This document shows positions 8,625-15,736 of a stretch of 64,000 bases of DNA, piece by piece (the first letter of the stretch is position 1; the number at the start of each line of letters is the position of its first letter). Origin of the DNA: Roseovarius sp. GTDB lineage: Bacteria > Pseudomonadota > Alphaproteobacteria > Rhodobacterales > Rhodobacteraceae. The DNA lies in assembly GCA_029212365.1 (NCBI GenBank), contig JARGOC010000013.1, positions 47,877 through 111,876 of the forward strand. The letters run 5' to 3'. The notes beneath the pieces are model-generated. The model saw only the letters and a list, made by a program, of their open reading frames with translations, was not told where the DNA came from and did no database searches. The position numbers and the translations under genes were made by a program.

Positions 8625-8954
8625 ATGATTACCAACGCACAATTCCGCATCATCGGCCGCATCGGCAGCATCAACGCAAACGGCAAAGTCACACACACCT
8701 CGGTCGCCTCAGACCGTCAGGTCAAAGAAGGAGACACCTGGACCACAAAAACCGACTGGAACACCGTCACGACATTCTCCGAAGCCCTGCGCAAGCGGCT
8801 CGCAAATGAGAAGGTCGGCAAGAAGGGCAACCTGGTGATCTTCGAAGGGTCCATCCAGTCGAACTCCTACGAGAAAGATGGCGAGAAGATCTACAAGACC
8901 AACCTCGTCGCTCAGGACTTCGATGTCCTCTCGTTCGCAAAAGATGCCGACTAA
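8625..8954 (+). CDS. SSB-like OB-fold single-stranded DNA-binding protein
   Basis: 109-residue protein with the pattern of a short plasmid SSB: FRIIGRIGSINANGKVTHTS (strand 1), DTWTTKTDWNTVTTFSE (the W-N-x-V core of SSB), then KKGNLVIFEGSIQSNSY and KTNLVAQDFDVLSF. It lacks the acidic C-terminal tail that recruits partners in housekeeping SSB. The ATG at 8625 has GGAG about 8 nt upstream; the open frame extends further upstream without SSB character. It sits at the start of the plasmid-type gene block and probably coats single strands during transfer or replication (inference). Confidence 0.82.
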   Translation: MITNAQFRIIGRIGSINANGKVTHTSVASDRQVKEGDTWTTKTDWNTVTTFSEALRKRLANEKVGKKGNLVIFEGSIQSNSYEKDGEKIYKTNLVAQDFDVLSFAKDAD

Positions 8955-8997
8955 ACCACGCTCTCAGGGGCAGTCCAGCGGACTGCCCCATGCACCA

Positions 8998-9270
8998 TCA
9001 GTCTTCTCTGGCAGCGCCACTCTCTTCTTCCTGGGTATCGGTTTCATCGGCGCAGGGCTCCTGCAATCTCAAGAAGCGCGGAAAGTCATTGAAGCTAAAA
9101 ATGACACCACGGTTCAGCCCAAATGACCGTTGACTGCGCAACACATGATTTTCCAACAACAGCAATTCGATCACACGCGCAATGTCCCCTTTGGCGTCCT
9201 TCTCGATATCAGCGAGGCGCGCGACGAGATCATCGGGGTTGATTGAAATGGTTGCGTTTTTGCTGCTCAA
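8998..9270 (-). CDS. Small hypothetical protein
   Basis: 90 codons from a TTG start at 9270 with AAGGAC 6 nt upstream. The N-terminal half (NPDDLVARLADIEKDAKGDI ... VIELLLLENHVLRSQ) looks like an amphipathic, possibly coiled-coil helix; the C-terminus is acidic (DETDTQEEES). No family recognised. The good Shine-Dalgarno spacing and plausible composition argue for a real gene, but the rare start codon leaves doubt. Confidence 0.45.
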   Translation of the reverse strand: MSSKNATISINPDDLVARLADIEKDAKGDIARVIELLLLENHVLRSQRSFGLNRGVIFSFNDFPRFLRLQEPCADETDTQEEESGAARED

Positions 9271-9713
9271 GAATTTGTCCTTGTTGTTGCGTTCAGGGGT
9301 GGGCGCGCCGTTCCGGCCGCGCTCTACTCGCTTGCGCTCCCGAAGCCCGCATGCGCGGTCTTCGCCGGTCGGTCACGATCGCTCGCGCACACATATGCCG
9401 CGCGCAAACACGGCACTATAGAGGCTATCGAAATAACTTTCGATATTCTCTTACCTTCAATTGCCCGCTACGCGCAAACAAATGGACGCGCGGCGCTTGT
9501 TTTCATTGCTAATTATTTCGCTGCGCGCCATAAGTGGGCCGCGCTTCGCACACGAAGCGTGAGGCTTTGAAACCTCTCCGTAACCCCAATCGGCTTAGCG
9601 GCCGGGTGGCGTTGTCATGTCCAAGGCGCTCGCGCCTAAAAGCGGCGCGCCTTTTACGGAAGGTTTCAAACACCCGGCTTGTGCCGCAGCCTCGCAACAA
9701 AAGAGGCGCAACA
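9271..9713. other. Non-coding, structure-rich stretch in the plasmid backbone
   Basis: No supported gene. It contains a hairpin (CGCTTCG at 9542-9548, CACA loop, CGAAGCG at 9553-9559), a near-perfect long-range inverted repeat (9566-9583 with 9654-9670, TTTGAAACC/GGTTTCAAA ends), an AGGCGC/GCGCCT palindrome at 9624-9637, and GCCGGGTG/CACCCGGC at 9601-9608 and 9671-9678, whose arms interleave with the long repeat. This suggests a folded leader or small RNA upstream of the next small gene; not proven. Confidence 0.45.
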
Positions 9714-9923
9714 ATGGCCAGTTCAAGTCACATAACCCTGGATGAACAGCGTTCCATAGACGAGGCGATGCAGCTTGGCGACATAGAACAGGTGTTTCGG
9801 CTTCTGGCAGCCCATCTGTCGCGCAACAAACTCACCTTATCGGATGACATACTCAAGCTTTATCTCGAACAGGAACTCTTCGCCTGTCTCAAAGGCCGGG
9901 GTCATTTCTTTGAGTCCATTTAG
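9714..9923 (+). CDS. Small hypothetical protein
   Basis: 69 residues from an ATG with AAGAGG upstream. The sequence (SIDEAMQLGDIEQVFRLLA ... LTLSDDILKLYLEQELFACL) is helical and leucine-rich, with no family I recognise. The frame stays open upstream into the structured region, but the Shine-Dalgarno sequence supports this start. Confidence 0.5.
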   Translation: MASSSHITLDEQRSIDEAMQLGDIEQVFRLLAAHLSRNKLTLSDDILKLYLEQELFACLKGRGHFFESI

Positions 9924-10182
9924 GGATGTGATCAGGGCATTTTGGAAAATGAGCGCAGAGTTGCGCAGTCGCATAAACTTCGCAGAAATCTATTTCCTTT
10001 TTTATACTCCGACGCAAATATGGTTGCTTTACAGCATTGAACCGCTGTGCGTCTTAGTGCTGTGTAACAGATTTATACACGTTGTGATGGAGAGAACGAC
10101 TTCCAAATCAACTGACATGTAGTATACAGCTATCGAAATTTTACGCGATATTCTATTGGAATTCGATCAAAGGAGCTCTGTT

Positions 10183-10632
10183 TTGAAACATCTCGACGAA
10201 GCGCTGAAACAAGCCCTTATGAGCGCGCTCGATGAACGGCGACATGACGATTTCGCGCTCATGTTCGCCAACCTGCTCCGCAGGCGGAAGGATGTGATCA
10301 GCCCGCACGCCCGGGCGGCCCTTCCCGTGGACAGCACGATCTGCCAGCCATTGATGACAAACAGGCTGACCAAACATGAGATCGAGGCTTTTGGTATTCG
10401 TGACACTGGCTGGCACATGATCGCCGTCGAAGACTGTCGCCTCGTCGATGCAAAGCGGTTTCCCTACACGACAAAAGACACTGCATATCGTGATCATATC
10501 GAAACCTATATTCGCTCGTTTGATGGGTCGATGGATGAAGAGCCCTTCCTCTACGGCGCATTCCATGAAAGCGGCTCATTGCGCGATTTTCAGACGGCCC
10601 ATGAGTTCCGCCCAGAATGTCGTCAACTTTAG
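10183..10632 (+). CDS. Hypothetical plasmid-type protein
   Basis: 149 residues from a TTG start at 10183, chosen because AAAGGAG lies at 10169-10175 with ideal spacing; an earlier TTG at 10156 in the same frame has no such site. The N-terminus is helical and charged (KHLDEALKQALMSALDERRH), followed by a region with several charged loops. No domain recognised. The next gene begins 16 nt before its stop, so it is probably co-transcribed with the nuclease and SSB-like genes. Confidence 0.6.
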   Translation: MKHLDEALKQALMSALDERRHDDFALMFANLLRRRKDVISPHARAALPVDSTICQPLMTNRLTKHEIEAFGIRDTGWHMIAVEDCRLVDAKRFPYTTKDTAYRDHIETYIRSFDGSMDEEPFLYGAFHESGSLRDFQTAHEFRPECRQL

Positions 10633-11045
10633 CACTGTGGCAGGTCGCGGGCGCGACGCTGCTCATCTCAATCTTTGCGACAGCGTCGAATGCTGAAGCG
10701 TTTACATGGCGGGCCTGTCAGGATGGACAAAAGCGGGTCACCTGCGTCGTTGATGGCGACACGCTCTGGTATCAGGGCACAAAAATTCGTCTGATCGGCA
10801 TCGACGCACCCGAGGTTGAAGGCAAATGTCATCGCGAGCGGCAACTCGCCTCAGACGCCACCGCCCATCTCACCGCATTGCTCAATACTGGACTGCGCCG
10901 CATCGCCTTTGATGGCGAGGACCGCTACGGGCGTGCCCTGGCGCGGCTTTGGGTCACTGACGGTGAAATCGGCCCGGCGATGATTGCCGCAGGACTTGCC
11001 GAAGAATTTGGCACAGGACGGCCGCCTCCCTGGTGCCGGCGATGA
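10617..11045 (+). CDS. Secreted thermonuclease-family (SNase) protein
   Basis: 142-residue staphylococcal-nuclease homologue. An N-terminal signal peptide (hydrophobic core LWQVAGATLLISIFATASNA, cleavage after ANAEA-like residues near 27) is followed by the catalytic blocks CVVDGDTLWYQGTKIRLIGI and DAPE (Asp and Arg), and DGEDRYGRALARLWV (Glu/Asp, Arg). It is probably a periplasmic Ca2+-dependent nuclease; SNase homologues of this kind are common in alphaproteobacterial plasmid backbones. It overlaps the preceding gene by 16 nt. Confidence 0.85.
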   Translation: MSSTLALWQVAGATLLISIFATASNAEAFTWRACQDGQKRVTCVVDGDTLWYQGTKIRLIGIDAPEVEGKCHRERQLASDATAHLTALLNTGLRRIAFDGEDRYGRALARLWVTDGEIGPAMIAAGLAEEFGTGRPPPWCRR

Positions 11046-11097
11046 GGCTCATGATTGGCCATCTTTCGTCTCGCCGACAGACCAAAGGACAATTTCC

Positions 11098-11445
11098 ATG
11101 AGCGGTTCGTTCACATGGGATGCGATCGTTTATGTCGGTACGATCAAGCCTTATGAGAAAGCGCTCGTCCTGACCGTCTATCACGAGCTTGATCCGCTTT
11201 CAGCTGAGAGGCGCACTGCGCCAAAACCCGCATGGAACACCATCGTCTGTTTCAAAGATTCGCTGCGCGGCCAAATTGTCGACCATCTGGCGCCAGGCGA
11301 CCTGGTGCATTTCCACGGTTTTGTCCGCACGACAAGTTTTACCGATGACGCAGATGCAAAACGACGCGCTGTCGATCTTGTCATTCAACGCTTCGATCTG
11401 CTGCACAAACACATAGACGGACCGATGGATCATCAATCGGCCTGA
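11098..11445 (+). CDS. SSB-like OB-fold protein
   Basis: 115 residues with an SSB-like pattern: FTWDAIVYVGTIKPYEKALV, then WNTIVCFKDSLRGQIVDHL, LAPGDLVHFHGFVRTTSF and AVDLVIQRFDLL. This is a second, more divergent OB-fold protein than the one at 8625. AAAGGAC lies before the ATG. It follows the nuclease gene by 52 nt. A role in plasmid DNA metabolism is inferred from context. Confidence 0.6.
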   Translation: MSGSFTWDAIVYVGTIKPYEKALVLTVYHELDPLSAERRTAPKPAWNTIVCFKDSLRGQIVDHLAPGDLVHFHGFVRTTSFTDDADAKRRAVDLVIQRFDLLHKHIDGPMDHQSA

Positions 11446-12043
11446 TGGCAGGAGCCACATGAAAAACCGTGATTGGGGCCAAGGTTGGATGCAGGGATGT
11501 GAGGATCACTGAGCCGGGACAAGCAAGCGGTGAACGGTCATGTCTGATGGACGGCGGATCACATCACACGGCATCTGCCACGGAACGGGCGCTTGCTTGC
11601 CCGAAAACCGGCCACATGAGAGCACAGTCTGGCATTATCCAGTTGGCAGATTTGACGCCGCTGCGAAGCAAAGTTGCGGCCCGCTGATAACCACATCTTG
11701 GCACAAGAGACAGCGATATGGCGCAAGCCAAGGTCCAGATTCAGTGCCATTGAAGTCGGTGTCATCGGGGTGGATCCGGTCGCATTGCTCAAAGGCGTTC
11801 CTCACTTGAGCAGGCCGTCAGTGACCAGTTCCTGATTGATCACCACTGGGCATGGGCGCTCCAAAACGCAATGTCGAAAAGCCCGACCGAGTTCTCGCCC
11901 GCCACCCCTTACGGGGTCGCTTGCGCTTGCCGGCCTGCGAGCCGCACCACTCGGGTTTTCTCGGTGCGTTTTCTCGGCTTCACCCATGCTTGTCCAGTGC
12001 CATCAGGAAATGGTTCCTGACAACAAAGTAAGAGGAAAATCCA
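11446..12043. other. Long intergenic stretch without a supported gene
   Basis: About 600 bp with only short, uncharacteristic open frames on both strands. AAGAGG directly before 12044 serves the DUF736 gene. Promoters for DUF736 or a decayed gene are possible; nothing more can be said from sequence. Confidence 0.5.
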
Positions 12044-12415
12044 ATGAGCAACAAACTCGCATCTCTCACCCAGAACGACAAAGACATCTTCGTCGGCACG
12101 CTCGCAACCATGGCCGTTCGCGCCAAAATCTCCATCGTCCCCAACGCCAAGACCCACGGTGATCAGCCAGACTACCGCGTCTTCGCTAACGGCACCTACG
12201 AAATCGGCGCTGCCTGGAAAAAGACCTCCGAGACGACCGGCAACGACTATCTCTCGGTCAAGATGGCCGCCCCCGAACTCGGTGCCATGGCGATCTATGC
12301 CAATGTGATCGCGCTCGATGAGATCGGTGATGATAACGTTACCCACCTGATGCTCTGGTCGGCACGTGAGCCAGCAAGCACCTCGGCGGCTGCCAACAAC
12401 CAGATGGCCGCTTAA
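12044..12415 (+). CDS. DUF736 family protein
   Basis: 123-residue DUF736 protein, a family almost confined to alphaproteobacterial plasmids and conjugative elements. The diagnostic core is PDYRVFANGTYEIGAAWKKT followed by NDYLSVKMAAPELGAMAIYA. The N-terminus carries an extra ~25 residues (DKDIFVGTLATMAVRAKISI). Function not established; it consistently travels with tra genes, as here. Confidence 0.88.
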   Translation: MSNKLASLTQNDKDIFVGTLATMAVRAKISIVPNAKTHGDQPDYRVFANGTYEIGAAWKKTSETTGNDYLSVKMAAPELGAMAIYANVIALDEIGDDNVTHLMLWSAREPASTSAAANNQMAA

Positions 12416-12565
12416 TCCCGGTCGGCCCCGGTGGACCTCCGACCACCGGGGCCGATTGCCAAGACACAACGATACGAGACATTTATCGACCTAACTTGCG
12501 ATAGAATAATTTGCTTACAGATGACAAAAACGCTTCATTCCGTTAAGGATTCGATTGGGTAAGAC

Positions 12566-12592
12566 GTGCCTCAACAAAAAAAACCGAGGCAC
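12566..12592. repeat. GTGCCTC/GAGGCAC hairpin with A-rich loop
   Basis: Seven-bp perfect stem (12566-12572 and 12586-12592) with a 13-nt loop containing eight A residues. It lies between DUF736 and the winged-helix gene. There is no U-tract after it on either strand, so it is not a standard terminator; it could be a regulator binding site or part of the next gene's leader. Confidence 0.35.
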
Positions 12593-12608
12593 AGAGGGGG
12601 AACAGGGG

Positions 12609-12641
12609 ATGGAAATTGCTGAATATACGGGTGTGTTTTGA
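12609..12641 (+). CDS. Possible 10-codon leader peptide of the winged-helix gene
   Basis: ATG at 12609 with a purine-rich GAGGGGGAACAGGGG region just upstream encodes MEIAEYTGVF and stops with a TGA overlapping the TTG start of the next gene. The downstream TTG has no Shine-Dalgarno of its own, so translation may be coupled through this leader (inference). Confidence 0.3.
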   Translation: MEIAEYTGVF

Positions 12642-13051
12642 GTGACGCGGAAAAACTGTTCGACGCCGAACACGTGCGGTTCTTTGATGGCCCGCCACAG
12701 AAAGACGCACTCAAACCGGGGGAGCTAGGGGTCAATACTGACCTGTTTCGACAGGTCAAAGACTTCTATCACAAATCCAAAGAGAACATTGCTTGCCGTG
12801 TGTTGGCCGATATCTGCCAGGACATCCAGGACCATGGCTATATCGGTCGCATGGATGACAGCGCGGAACGCTTGGGCGCTGCCCCGTCAACCATTCAACG
12901 CTGGCGTATACGTTTTGTCGACAACGGATTTCTAAAACGCCACACGGTCAATGGCCGCTATTCTGTTGATCCAGGTGTTGCCATACGGATGTCCGCAGAC
13001 GGCAAGGTGATCAAGCCGACGCCGGAGAACAAGGCGAACTTCCGGTTCTAG
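12638..13051 (+). CDS. Winged-helix DNA-binding protein, possibly replication-related
   Basis: 137 residues from a TTG start, the only plausible start in this frame. A helix-turn-helix sits at about 80-105 (DDSAERLGAAPSTIQRWRIR) followed by a wing, FLKRHTVNGRYSVDPGVAIR. The 'NGxYxVDP' ending recalls RepL/MarR-like plasmid initiators, but similarity is only by eye. It converges on the coupling-protein gene, with 15 bp between stops. It could equally be a plasmid transcription factor. Confidence 0.6.
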   Translation: MSDAEKLFDAEHVRFFDGPPQKDALKPGELGVNTDLFRQVKDFYHKSKENIACRVLADICQDIQDHGYIGRMDDSAERLGAAPSTIQRWRIRFVDNGFLKRHTVNGRYSVDPGVAIRMSADGKVIKPTPENKANFRF

Positions 13052-13066
13052 GAGCGCAAGGTTTGG

Positions 13067-14902
13067 CTATCGTTCAATGGCGTTTGGGTCTTCGCGGTCT
13101 CGCGTTTTCCCATGCTCAATGGGATCCCCAAAGCGCATCTCTTCCTGCGCCGTGAGGTCTTCCTGACGCGCGATCTCCGCTTCGTCCTCGAATATCTCGC
13201 GTAGCTTGCGTGTCCATCCTGCGGGGCGTTCGGCCACACGCAGGTCTTTGGATTTTGAATAGGGCACAAGCACCCGGTAGACGTGTTTGCCGATACCGCT
13301 GACCAGCACGTAGACACCACGCTTGTGCAACAGCGGTCCGAGCTCTGTCTGGAAGTCGGTGCGATGGACAACAGGCTCGCGCTTTTCTTCGCGCATCCAT
13401 TTCAGTCTGCCGCCGCCATCCGTGTCCCGCCTGTGGGTGATCATGATCGTATTGCCAAACTGCTCTTCCAACCGTTTCGCGGTCTGGCCGACATTGATCT
13501 TGGCGATCACTTTGGTGCCGATCAGGGATTCAATCTGGTCCGCTGTCTGTTGGGAGTATTTCGCCACAAGCTGTTCGATCCCCTGAATGCCGAGGACCAC
13601 CGCGAGACCTTTCGAGCGACCGGTTTCCAGCATTGCCTCGAACCGGTGTACCTTTGGCAGTTGCGCGAATTCATCAACGAACAGCCAGACCCGGCGCTCC
13701 TTACTTTCGCCAAAGGAGACATCGGATACGTTGGAAGACATCACCGTCAGGAAGGCTGATATCCAGCCTTCTGACTGATCCTGGAATCGTCCGGAGCGTT
13801 GCAAGACGAGAGTGCGGTGTTTTGTGTCTTCGTCCAACAACCATCGCCGTAGCGAAAACTTCTGACGATTGTGGGCGTTCTCACGCCAGCCATAGGCGAG
13901 CATGCGCACAGCGCCCAGGCCTGCGGCCATGGTCGAGATTGTTGCGGCCACCTGACGGTAGTCCGCGTTCAGATAGATCATGGCGTCGCGGTGATATTGC
14001 CGCGCAAACGCTTGCAATTGATCGAGGGGCAGTTGTGTCGTTTCCATCAACTCCCACCATGTCCATCTCTGCGGCTTGGTCTTCATCAGCGTAATGATGC
14101 AGAGCGCCAAGACCGTCCGCGAGGAATCCGAGAAGAACCGATCCTTGCTCTCGGAGATGATCCGGTTGGCCACCTCGATCGCGTCCTCTTCGACGACGAG
14201 ATCATTAGCGATATCCCAAATCACGGACCGATCATCATGCGGCGCGAGCAGCAACGGGTCTTGCGGCTTTTGCTTTTGCTTTGAGTTCTTGGTGGGCGGT
14301 TTCGAGAACGCCATGCGGGTGTAATCGCCTTTGAAATCGAACACGACGACCTTGTCGCCGCGCTCCATAACGGAACGCAAGAGAGGCAGAATGGTCTGGG
14401 TCTTGCCGCCCCCAATCGCGCCAAAGACAAGAAAATGGTTCACCTCGCGCAATCGACTGATGAAGAAATTCCCAAACCAATGCAGGCCCCGCGCATCGCG
14501 TTTGATCTCTTTGTTGGAGGCCATCACCAGTTCCTTGGCACCGGCAACTGTCAGTCCCGCCTTGATGATCAACGGTCGCACCCGCAGTCCCCATTCCCAG
14601 ATGATGTAGCCTAAACACCCGACAGACATCACAACGAAAGCCGCGAATGTCGTTGTGCCGATATAGAATTGTTGTTCAGAGTCTGGCGACATCGCCGCCT
14701 TGATCTGACGGCAATAGGCCTGATCGAACGGGTTCAGACAGGCTTTCACATAGTCCGGGCGGATGGGTATCAAGCTGCCATCCGATGTTTGGTACATCAG
14801 CCTCTGAAAGAAATACCAGTATGTGCCGATGGCGATCAGCGCACACAGCACTGTGCCAATCAGGAGCAGACGATAAGGGGCAACCTCTGGCCTGTAGATC
14901 AT
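13067..14902 (-). CDS. Type IV coupling protein (TraD/TraG/VirD4 class)
   Basis: 611-residue inner-membrane ATPase that links the relaxosome to a mating channel. Two N-terminal membrane segments (about residues 8-30 and 78-100) are followed by Walker A FGAIGGGKTQTI (about 158-170) and Walker B VWLFVDEFAQLPK (about 405-417), with the KVVVFDFKGDYT block after Walker A typical of the TraD/TrwB DNA-binding domain. Its ATG overlaps the TraD stop (ATGA). It is the third gene of traC-traD-coupling protein, the same order as traC-traD-traG of Ti plasmids. No channel genes follow in the window. Confidence 0.88.
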   Translation of the reverse strand: MIYRPEVAPYRLLLIGTVLCALIAIGTYWYFFQRLMYQTSDGSLIPIRPDYVKACLNPFDQAYCRQIKAAMSPDSEQQFYIGTTTFAAFVVMSVGCLGYIIWEWGLRVRPLIIKAGLTVAGAKELVMASNKEIKRDARGLHWFGNFFISRLREVNHFLVFGAIGGGKTQTILPLLRSVMERGDKVVVFDFKGDYTRMAFSKPPTKNSKQKQKPQDPLLLAPHDDRSVIWDIANDLVVEEDAIEVANRIISESKDRFFSDSSRTVLALCIITLMKTKPQRWTWWELMETTQLPLDQLQAFARQYHRDAMIYLNADYRQVAATISTMAAGLGAVRMLAYGWRENAHNRQKFSLRRWLLDEDTKHRTLVLQRSGRFQDQSEGWISAFLTVMSSNVSDVSFGESKERRVWLFVDEFAQLPKVHRFEAMLETGRSKGLAVVLGIQGIEQLVAKYSQQTADQIESLIGTKVIAKINVGQTAKRLEEQFGNTIMITHRRDTDGGGRLKWMREEKREPVVHRTDFQTELGPLLHKRGVYVLVSGIGKHVYRVLVPYSKSKDLRVAERPAGWTRKLREIFEDEAEIARQEDLTAQEEMRFGDPIEHGKTRDREDPNAIER

Positions 14903-15177
14903 CGGACAACCTCTGAGCGTGCGGTCTCGGCGTCAGGCGCAGACCGGCTTGGGCGGGTCGCTGCGCTTCCGCTCTCGCGGTGCAGTACATCCTCTGACCG
15001 GTTTTTTGCAACGAAGGCCTTGAGTTTTGGTTCACCACCGGTCGTGACGTAATGGGTGAGCACTGTCTCGAGTTCTTTTGGATCAAGATGCGTCGCCCCG
15101 GCACGTTCAGCGGCCGCGCCGATCAGGATGAGTGTTCGTGTCCGGCGTTTGCGATCCGCATGTTTGGCGCGCTGCAT
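14899..15177 (-). CDS. traD: TraD-like small conjugal transfer protein
   Basis: 92 residues from an ATG at 15177 with GGGAG 8 nt upstream (the frame is open further upstream, into traC). The TraD core is RKRRTRTLILIGAAAERAG followed by LDPKELETVL. The C-terminus is a low-complexity extension (SEDVLHRESGSAATRPSRSA). In Ti plasmids TraD is a small DNA-processing accessory of unknown activity. Position between traC and the coupling protein supports the name. Confidence 0.75.
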   Translation of the reverse strand: MQRAKHADRKRRTRTLILIGAAAERAGATHLDPKELETVLTHYVTTGGEPKLKAFVAKNRSEDVLHRESGSAATRPSRSAPDAETARSEVVR

Positions 15178-15205
15178 CAGCTGCTCTCCCTGAACGAATT
15201 GAGCA

Positions 15206-15433
15206 TCAAGACTTCGCAGCAGGGGCAGGTGGGGTCTTGCGGCGAAATCGGTCGGCGATCTGCTGGAACTCCTTGAGCAACTCCGCATCGGTGATTTCCA
15301 GAAGTGTCAGATCCGCCCTGGCCGCGATCTTTCCGATCTGCTCGGCGCGGGCGTCCATTGCAGCAACCCGTTGTGCTTTCAGGGCTTCGATCTCTTTGTC
15401 GATGTCGATGACGGATTTTGGTTTTCTGGCCAT
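15206..15433 (-). CDS. traC: TraC-like conjugal transfer protein
   Basis: 75 residues; charged helical protein (KPKSVIDIDKEIEALKAQRV ... ADLTLLEITDAELLKEFQQI) as in the TraC relaxosome accessory family. GAGGAG precedes the ATG. It is the first gene of the leftward tra operon, next to oriT. TraC of Ti plasmids is required for oriT processing together with TraA. Confidence 0.75.
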   Translation of the reverse strand: MARKPKSVIDIDKEIEALKAQRVAAMDARAEQIGKIAARADLTLLEITDAELLKEFQQIADRFRRKTPPAPAAKS

Positions 15434-15562
15434 TGGTTTGTTTTCTCCTCGTTCGGATCAGGTGGGACGTGCGTTGGTATCGTGGGCGCAAATCATAAGA
15501 GAAGTATATCGAATATAATAGCGATTGAAAGAGCGATAAAATTGCGATATAGAAATGTGGAG

Positions 15563-15613
15563 AAGGGCGCACTTATACGTCGCAAGCGACATGTGCGGCC
15601 TGCGAGGCCGCAC
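15563..15613. other. Putative oriT (Ti/RSF1010-like nic region plus inverted repeats)
   Basis: GGGCGCACTTATACGTCGC at 15565-15583 matches the nic-region pattern of Ti-plasmid and RSF1010-type origins of transfer (reverse strand ends TAAGTGCGCCC). It is followed by a GTCGC/GCGAC mini-hairpin (15579-15590) and a strong 8-bp stem GTGCGGCC-N5-GGCCGCAC (15593-15613). It lies in the 300-bp divergent gap between traC and traA, exactly where Ti plasmids keep oriT. The flanking sequence 15434-15562 is AT-rich and holds no gene. Confidence 0.75.
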
Positions 15614-15736
15614 TGTTTCAGTGAACTAACGGGATGATCTCGTTGCTGAGCGATTGAAGTGACAAGCCGGAGGTTGCCGTCACGGCTTGGTGTCTCGCGG
15701 ATCATTGGGCCAGCAGGCCGGAAAGGAGAAGGCGCG

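Noticed and set aside
8292..8696. 134-codon minus-strand frame, and plus-strand frame 8302-8628
   Set aside because: They overlap each other and the SSB-like gene start; neither has a convincing start signal or family resemblance.
11909..12469. 186-codon minus-strand frame
   Set aside because: Antisense to DUF736, which is firmly identified; valine/glycine-rich shadow composition.
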